A stretch of DNA of 17,705 bases from Candidatus Nealsoniibacteriota bacterium (GTDB lineage Bacteria; Patescibacteriota; Minisyncoccia; Minisyncoccales; PWPS01): NCBI GenBank assembly GCA_003554915.1, contig PWHM01000019.1:1-17705 (forward strand). Direction: 5' to 3'. Both the position numbers and the translations under genes were made by a program. The notes below the pieces were generated by a model. That model was given only the letters and a program-made list of their open reading frames with translations, was not told the origin of the DNA and ran no database searches. This document shows, in pieces, positions 13,259 through 17,705 of the stretch; within the stretch, counting starts at the first letter, position 1; every line of letters begins with the position of its first letter.

Positions 13259-15013
13259 TTATTTTAAAACCGCTTTAATTCTTCTTACTCCTTTGCTCGA
13301 CGATTTTTCTTTTTTTATTTCGAATCGACCCAGGTGACCGGTGTTTTCAACATGCGGCCCACCGCATAGCTCCTTTGAAAAAGGATTTCCCTCCGAGTTA
13401 AGGAAACTGTATACCTTTACCGGATCCGGATATTTTTTCTTTTCAAAAAAGGTCAAAGCACCTTTTTCTATCGCCTCGTCGTAAGGCATCTCCTCTACCT
13501 TTTTCTCCAAATTTTCTTCTATTTTCTCATTAACTAATTCTTCTACCTTTCTAATTTCCTCCTCGGTCATCGGTTTTGGGTGAGAGAAATCGAATCTGAG
13601 TCTCTCGGGGTTTATATCCGACCCTTCTTGCTTTACGTGACTGCCTAACACTTTCCGAAGACTCTCGTGAAGGAGGTGGGTGGCGGTGTGAAGTTTCAGT
13701 TCCTCATTTTCCGGATCCTCGCTTAATCCTCCGAATTTCTCTTCGACTCCCTTCCGGGAGGCTTCTTTGTGCTCTTTTTTGGCCTTTTCGAACCCTTCTT
13801 CGGTAAACTCGATGTCTCTTTCCTCGCATAACTCCTTAATCATCTCCAAGGGGAATCCATAGGTGCTGTAGAGATGGAAAGCCTTTTTACCGTCTAAAAA
13901 GTTTTCCTCTACCATTTTTTCGAATTCCTTCAGCCCCTTGTCGAGAGCTTTTTCGAACTTACCTCTTTCTTCTTTAATAACGGAAAAAACTTGAGGGCGG
14001 TCATCTTTTTTCAAATAAATTCCGTCGTAAATATTAAAAACTTCCTCGGCTATTTTTTCAAGAGAGTTTCCGGGTAACTCCAAAAGCTTGCTGTGTCTCA
14101 TGGCTCTTCTGAGGAGCCGTCTCAAAATATACCCCCTGTCGGTGTTCGACGGACGAACCCCTTCGGAAATTAAAAATACGGACCCCTTCACGTGATCGGC
14201 TATTATCCGCTTCGATCTTTGACTTGCCTCACCTTCAATCAATTCGTTTATTTTTTCTTTAAGGGGAACGAAAAGATCGGTCTCGAATACATGCGGCTTC
14301 TTTTGAACTATCATGGCCAACCTCTCCAGCCCCATTCCGGTGTCTATCCCTTGATGCTTTAAAGGTTCCAAATTACCGGAGCTATCCATATAAAACTGAT
14401 TGAATACCAGATTCCAAATTTCAATGAACTTATCACAATCACAGCTGGGATCACACCCGGGGCCACACCCTTCCTCTTTCAAAACGTAATGAATTTCAAC
14501 TGTCGGACCGCAGGGTCCTTCCGTTCCCGTCGGCCCCCAAAAATTTTCATCTCTTCCCAGCGAATAAATTCTGTCTTCTTTAATGCCGGAATCGAGCAAT
14601 ATATTTTTAGCCGTTTCATCTTCGGGAATTTCGTCATTTCCTTCAAAATAAGTGTAGACGAGCTTTTCTTCGTCGAAATTCAGTTCATCAATCAGAAATT
14701 CCCGAGCCCATTTTATTGATTCCTTTTTAAAATAATCTCCGAAGCTGAAATTGCCCAGCATCTCAAAAAAAGTAAGGTGGTCCTGGTCGCCGACTTCCTC
14801 TATATCCGAAGTGCGGAAAGATTTTTGGGAAGAGCAGGCTCTTTTACCGTAAGGAGAATCACCTTTAACGTAAAAGGGTTTGAATTGCTGCATCCCGGCG
14901 GTGGTAAAGAGAACCGATCCGTCTTCGGGAATGAGTGAGCTCGACTCGACTATTTTATGGTCTCTTTCCTTAAAAAAAGAAAGGAACTTTTTTCTTATTT
15001 TATCCGAATGCAT
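13259..15013 (-). CDS. alaS: Alanyl-tRNA synthetase, compact form
   Basis: AlaRS charges tRNA(Ala) and edits Ser/Gly mischarging. At 584 residues it is far shorter than the roughly 875-residue E. coli enzyme. The catalytic domain is complete: TTAGMQQFKPFYVKG (37-51), RTSDIEEVGDQDHLTFFEMLGNFSFGDYF, GPTGTEGPCGPTVEIHY (160-176), a Cys-rich CGPGCDPSCDCDKF insert (183-196) and DTGMGLERLAMI (224-235). The tRNA-recognition helices follow, with RPSNTDRGYILRRLLRRAMRH. The editing core keeps the zinc set HTATH (442-446) and CGGPH (550-554). Two parts are missing: the beta-barrel with the YAESGGQ-type motif expected before HTATH, and the whole C-Ala domain. The start at 15013 lies 5 nt behind the ykuK-like stop (TAA-AAATT-ATG). 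Confidence 0.95.
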   Translation of the reverse strand: MHSDKIRKKFLSFFKERDHKIVESSSLIPEDGSVLFTTAGMQQFKPFYVKGDSPYGKRACSSQKSFRTSDIEEVGDQDHLTFFEMLGNFSFGDYFKKESIKWAREFLIDELNFDEEKLVYTYFEGNDEIPEDETAKNILLDSGIKEDRIYSLGRDENFWGPTGTEGPCGPTVEIHYVLKEEGCGPGCDPSCDCDKFIEIWNLVFNQFYMDSSGNLEPLKHQGIDTGMGLERLAMIVQKKPHVFETDLFVPLKEKINELIEGEASQRSKRIIADHVKGSVFLISEGVRPSNTDRGYILRRLLRRAMRHSKLLELPGNSLEKIAEEVFNIYDGIYLKKDDRPQVFSVIKEERGKFEKALDKGLKEFEKMVEENFLDGKKAFHLYSTYGFPLEMIKELCEERDIEFTEEGFEKAKKEHKEASRKGVEEKFGGLSEDPENEELKLHTATHLLHESLRKVLGSHVKQEGSDINPERLRFDFSHPKPMTEEEIRKVEELVNEKIEENLEKKVEEMPYDEAIEKGALTFFEKKKYPDPVKVYSFLNSEGNPFSKELCGGPHVENTGHLGRFEIKKEKSSSKGVRRIKAVLK

Positions 15014-15018
15014 AATTT

Positions 15019-15534
15019 TTAAGTGTATCTGTCGGCAACTATCGAGGCGGCGAAAGCTTCGGGTTTAACCTTCGGCTCGAAACCGTTCCCCCTGATCAGG
15101 GCGGTAACCTCCTTGATCATGTCTTTTGTAATGCCGTTTTTCCCTATATCGGCGTGGATGTATTCAAATTGATAGTCGGGACGAAAGCCGTCCTCAAGAG
15201 CTTCTTTGAGAGCTTCTTTGAGGGTAATCGCCAACTGGCAAGAGAGAAAAACCTCTTCCAGAACCCTTTCTTTCCAGCTACCGAATTTCTCTTTGGAGAG
15301 TATCGAGTAATCGGTCTTTTTCAAGAAAAACCGACCGCCTTTACCTTTCCTTAAAACCACTATCGCCACCGGGAAATGGGGGGTTTCCCGAGAAGAAGAA
15401 TCGCACCCTACGACTATATCGTAAAACTCATCCGGCCGCTCGGACATATACCCGATAATCTCATCCAAAACCTGATCGAATTTTATCGATCCTTTCGTCG
15501 GGTTGAAAAATTTTCCTTTTTTTATACCGTTCAT
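15019..15534 (-). CDS. YkuK-family RNase H-like protein
   Basis: The 171-residue protein matches the YkuK family (RNase H-like fold, formerly DUF458) in layout. An N-terminal FNPTKGSIKFDQVLDEIIGYM leads to YDIVVGCDSSS (39-49) with the first acidic residue, FPVAIVVLRKGKGGRFFLKK, a central helix ending in IHADIGKNG (130-138), and the C-terminal KPEAFAASIVADRYT. The acidic residues at these strands could form a metal site, but nuclease activity has not been established for the family to my knowledge. It sits between tpiA (gap 4 nt) and alaS (gap 5 nt), so it is co-translated with core genes. In Bacillus the relative is an accessory protein of unclear role. Confidence 0.85.
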   Translation of the reverse strand: MNGIKKGKFFNPTKGSIKFDQVLDEIIGYMSERPDEFYDIVVGCDSSSRETPHFPVAIVVLRKGKGGRFFLKKTDYSILSKEKFGSWKERVLEEVFLSCQLAITLKEALKEALEDGFRPDYQFEYIHADIGKNGITKDMIKEVTALIRGNGFEPKVKPEAFAASIVADRYT

Positions 15535-15538
15535 ATGT

Positions 15539-16270
15539 TTAAATTTCTCTTGTCATTTTTGAAAATTCATTCGGCTTTAAGGAGGCCCCTCCGACCAACA
15601 AGCCGTTGAATTTTGCCTCTTCGATATATTTATTACAATTTCCCAGATTAACGCTTCCCCCGTAAACTACTTTCGTTTTGTCAGCCACTTCCCGAGAAAA
15701 GAGCTGACTTATGGTCTTCTTAATTAAAAGGCGCATTCTGAAAGCCGTTTCCGGTTTGCACGGCTTGCCCGAACCTATAGCCCAGACGGGTTCATATCCT
15801 ATCACCAAATCCTCCTTCAAGTCAATATTCATTAATGCGTTTTCGAGCTGTTTTTTTATGATTTTCGTCGTCATTTCCTTGTTTTTTTCTTCTTTCGTTT
15901 CACCGACACATAAAACGGGGGTAAGTCCCGACTCGAAAATCTTCTTGGTTTTTTTATTTATCTCTTCATCGGTTTCGTTGAAAATCTTTCTCCTTTCCGA
16001 ATGGCCCACCAAAGCGTATCGGCAGCCGCTCTTTTCGGCCATTTCGGCCGATATCTCACCGGTAAAAGCTCCCTTCTTTTTATAATAAATGTTTTGAATA
16101 CCCAAGCTTATTCCCCTGTCCTTGAAAAGAGGAATGTAAATCGCAGGAGGCATAATAACCACTTCAACTTCCGAAGACCCGGGAGATTTTTTAACCGTGG
16201 AAAAAATCTTCTCCGCCTCTTCGGGAGAGTCAGGGTTCATTTTCCAATTACCGATAAGTAATTTTTTCAT
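15539..16270 (-). CDS. tpiA: Triosephosphate isomerase
   Basis: TIM interconverts dihydroxyacetone phosphate and glyceraldehyde 3-phosphate in glycolysis. The 243-residue protein has all catalytic residues: GNWKMN with N8 and K10, VGHSERR with H90, and IGYEPVWAIGSG with the base E160. The phosphate-binding loops YGGSVN (203-208) and LLVGGASLKP (224-233) are also present. The start at 16270 overlaps the galT stop by 4 nt (ATGA). In the AXXXE position the sequence continues normally, so the enzyme should be active. Its company with galT suggests a sugar-handling pair, with ykuK and alaS attached downstream. Confidence 0.96.
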   Translation of the reverse strand: MKKLLIGNWKMNPDSPEEAEKIFSTVKKSPGSSEVEVVIMPPAIYIPLFKDRGISLGIQNIYYKKKGAFTGEISAEMAEKSGCRYALVGHSERRKIFNETDEEINKKTKKIFESGLTPVLCVGETKEEKNKEMTTKIIKKQLENALMNIDLKEDLVIGYEPVWAIGSGKPCKPETAFRMRLLIKKTISQLFSREVADKTKVVYGGSVNLGNCNKYIEEAKFNGLLVGGASLKPNEFSKMTREI

Positions 16271-17325
16271 GTATTTTTCAAATGCTTAGCGGCGACCTCC
16301 GGTTTAATCGTCGATATCTCCATGCCGGCCCCCAGCTCGAATCCGGCAAAAACCGAAGTTTTGGGTAAAATGGTCCAGTGCCAATGATAATAATCGTGGG
16401 GTTGGCCGTCACAGGGACCGGTATGCATATAGAAATTATAGGGTGGATTACCCACTCCTTCATAAATTTTACCCAGTGCTTTTTGAAAAGCGTCGGCTAA
16501 ATGGGTTAAAACGTCGTCATCGATTTCTTCAAAATAGGAAAGGTGCTTCTTCGGGGAAATTATGGTTTGGAAGGCAACCCGGGAAGCGAAAGGACAAAGC
16601 ACCAGAAATTCCTCGTTTTCATAAACTATCCGGTCGCCTTTTTTCATTTCCCACTTCTGCATATCGCAATAAAGACAGGAATTTTCTTCAGCCACATAAT
16701 TGTTGGCCGTATTCAAAGCCGAATTAACGTCGACATCCACCAAAGGAGTGGTGGCCAATTGGGAATGGGGATGAGCTATCGACGCTCCGGCTTCTTTTCC
16801 GTGATTGTGAAAAATCGAAATATGGTTTACGTGACGTCTCTCCATCAGATCCAAATATCTTTTTTTATAAATTTCCAAAACTTCTCTCACTTCCGATTTG
16901 GACATTTGGCCCAAGGATTTTTCGTGATCTCTGGTTATTATCACTTCGTGATAGCCGACGGCGTTCATTCTTTTGTAAAGACTGTTCTCTTTTTTTTCGT
17001 CCAGCTCATCACCGGGTATGAAAGCGGGAAACTTGTTGGGAATCGAGGCGACCGTCCAGTTTTCCGGCAAATCTTCTTCCGGATCATGAATTTTACCTTC
17101 GGCCATCACTTCCGTGGTGTACTGATAAGTATCTTTTTTACAAAAAGGACAATTCTCTTTATCCGAATTGTTGATCTTTCTCTTTTTTTCCTTGAAGGTT
17201 TCCGGTCTTTGGGACCTTCCGGAGGCGATTACCACCCAGCTTTTTGAAGCTATGTCGTATCTGAGCTCGGAAGGGAACTCTCCGTTTTCTCCGATTCCTT
17301 CGGCGGCTTTTATGTGTTTATCCAT
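16267..17325 (-). CDS. galT: Galactose-1-phosphate uridylyltransferase (HIT superfamily)
   Basis: GalT exchanges UMP between UDP-glucose and galactose 1-phosphate. The 352-residue protein begins with the family lead LRYDIASKSWVVIASGRSQRP (21-41) and a zinc pair CPFC (C59, C62). The active-site segment NHGKEAGASIAHPHSQ (174-189) contains H185 and the uridylylated nucleophile H187, and HWHWTILPK (314-322) follows. A second CxxC (C217/C220) in CLYCDM may bind a second metal. No galK or galE is in the window, so the enzyme may serve nucleotide-sugar exchange rather than galactose catabolism; related enzymes act on ADP- or other NDP-sugars. It is the first gene behind the promoter at 17351-17379. 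Confidence 0.9.
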   Translation of the reverse strand: MDKHIKAAEGIGENGEFPSELRYDIASKSWVVIASGRSQRPETFKEKKRKINNSDKENCPFCKKDTYQYTTEVMAEGKIHDPEEDLPENWTVASIPNKFPAFIPGDELDEKKENSLYKRMNAVGYHEVIITRDHEKSLGQMSKSEVREVLEIYKKRYLDLMERRHVNHISIFHNHGKEAGASIAHPHSQLATTPLVDVDVNSALNTANNYVAEENSCLYCDMQKWEMKKGDRIVYENEEFLVLCPFASRVAFQTIISPKKHLSYFEEIDDDVLTHLADAFQKALGKIYEGVGNPPYNFYMHTGPCDGQPHDYYHWHWTILPKTSVFAGFELGAGMEISTIKPEVAAKHLKNT

Positions 17326-17350
17326 ATATCTGAATGTTTCTTTTTATAGA

Positions 17351-17379
17351 ATTATAAATAAAAAACCCTTAAAAAACAA
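17351..17379 (-). promoter_or_regulatory. Sigma70-type promoter for the galT operon
   Basis: On the minus strand TTGTTT (17379-17374) and TATAAT (17356-17351) are 17 nt apart, with T-rich sequence between. Transcription would start at about 17344, which leaves about 19 nt before the galT ATG at 17325. The repeat region at 17401-17705 begins about 22 nt upstream of the -35 box. Confidence 0.65.
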
Positions 17380-17424
17380 GTTTTATTAATCACTCTACCT
17401 CGTCATTCCCGTAATACTTCACAT

Positions 17425-17515
17425 CGTCATTCCCGCGAAAGCGGGAATCTCTTTGTATTGCCAACTTCTATGTATTGCCAACTTCTATGAGATTCCCGGT
17501 CAAGCCGGGAATGAC
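17425..17515. repeat. Composite repeat unit, copy 1
   Basis: The unit consists of a left hairpin (17425-17451), a short spacer, and a right hairpin (17489-17515). The outer ends GTCATTCCCG and CGGGAATGAC are inverted repeats of each other, and the inner ends GGGAATCTC and GAGATTCCC are also inverted, so the element reads as a small element bounded by about 26-bp inverted ends. The spacer holds a tandem copy of a 17-nt word (see 17456-17489). Confidence 0.8.
17456..17489. repeat. 17-nt tandem duplication inside composite unit 1
   Basis: TATTGCCAACTTCTATG occurs twice head to tail (17456-17472 and 17473-17489). The matching spacer in composite unit 2 (17647-17663) holds it once, so this is a recent length change within one copy. 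Confidence 0.9.
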
Positions 17516-17570
17516 AGAGGTGTGTTTATGAGATTCCCGGTCAAGCCGGGAATGACGGAGGGAGTGCTCG
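17489..17570. repeat. 41-bp tandem repeat of the right hairpin
   Basis: The right hairpin and the following RGAGGTGTGTTTAT tail form a 41-bp period: the hairpin starts at 17489 and again at 17530. The second copy loses the tail and passes into GGAGTGCTCGTCATTCCC. The third hairpin (17663) is again followed by the full tail, and the next unit would begin at 17704, the last two bases of the window. Confidence 0.8.
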
Positions 17571-17615
17571 TCATTCCCGCAATACTTCACATCGTCATTC
17601 CCATAACACTTGCCT

Positions 17616-17689
17616 CGTCATTCCCGCGAAAGCGGGAATCTCTTTGTATTGCCAACTTCTATGAGATTCCCGGTCAAGCCGGGAATGAC
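17616..17689. repeat. Composite repeat unit, copy 2
   Basis: This has the same left hairpin (17616-17642), a single copy of the 17-nt word (17647-17663) and the right hairpin (17663-17689). Apart from the missing 17-nt duplication it is identical to copy 1, which indicates a recent duplication or active homogenisation. Confidence 0.85.
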
Positions 17690-17705
17690 GGAGGTGTGTT
17701 TATGA

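Larger units (their letters stand above)
17401..17705. repeat. Dense intergenic hairpin repeats, GTCATTCCCG family
   Basis: This gene-free stretch at the right edge is built from short pieces. Left-type hairpins have an 8-bp stem ATTCCCGC/GCGGGAAT with a GAAA loop (in 17425-17451 and 17616-17642). Right-type hairpins have ATTCCCGG/CCGGGAAT with a 5-nt loop (in 17489-17515, 17530-17556 and 17663-17689). Partial left ends lie at 17401-17411, 17569-17580 and 17593-17602. A 24-nt segment at 17401-17424 recurs at 17569-17592 with one difference. The ATTCCC-N8-GGGAAT form of the left hairpin is the same as the neisserial dRS3 consensus. There is no coding potential, and the array runs past the window edge. 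Confidence 0.9.

Noticed and set aside
17401..17705. CRISPR array
   Set aside because: The repeats are hairpin units with variable order and identical spacers, a 41-bp period and a 17-nt duplication. There are no unique spacers of constant length and no cas genes.

Overview
The window looks like part of the chromosome of a Candidate Phyla Radiation (Patescibacteria) bacterium, most likely Parcubacteria-like. The evidence is the combination of compact aminoacyl-tRNA synthetases (ProS without a full editing insertion, AlaS of only 584 residues), short ribosomal proteins (L13 without its usual C-terminal tail), Lys/Glu-rich tails, a membrane protein of the baseplate-J-like type common in CPR genomes, and very tight gene packing. 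The lineage is inferred from protein features only; no rRNA gene is present. Every gene I can support lies on the minus strand, so transcription runs from high to low coordinates. I found no rRNA, tRNA, CRISPR array, prophage or transposase.

Layout in transcription order. (1) 17401-17705: dense intergenic repeats made of GTCATTCCCG/CGGGAATGAC hairpins, upstream of the first promoter. (2) 12002-17325: galT, tpiA, a YkuK-family RNase H-like gene, alaS and a single-pass membrane protein, starting at a sigma70-type promoter (17351-17379). (3) 7963-11916: infA, rpmJ, rpsM, rpsK, rpsD, rpoA, rplQ, rplM, rpsI, an alpha-operon type cluster with two candidate promoters in front of infA and a clear intrinsic terminator after rpsI (7911-7938). 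(4) 1-7815: murA, mreB (paralogue 2), holB, frr, rseP, proS, mreB (paralogue 1), gatC and the 5' part of gatA. A near-consensus promoter (7880-7908) precedes murA. Eight genes follow one another with gaps or overlaps of 8 nt or less; only gatC-gatA is separated, by 157 nt carrying an 82-bp inverted-repeat element.

The gene content is core housekeeping: translation (infA, ribosomal proteins, frr, proS, alaS, gatCA), transcription (rpoA), clamp loading (holB), peptidoglycan and cell shape (murA, two MreB), membrane proteolysis (rseP) and central sugar metabolism (tpiA, galT). GatCA suggests that Asn-tRNA and/or Gln-tRNA is made by transamidation. MurA plus MreB implies a peptidoglycan wall.

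The points most worth a second look are the AlaS that appears to lack the beta-barrel part of its editing domain as well as C-Ala, two MreB paralogues in one operon, the conserved but uncharacterised baseplate-J-like membrane protein, Lys/Glu-rich low-complexity segments on RpoA, S9, S11 and the membrane protein, the two families of intergenic hairpin repeats, and the absence of clear Shine-Dalgarno sites combined with recurring stop-AATT-ATG junctions. I did not find a self-evident new defence or mobile system.
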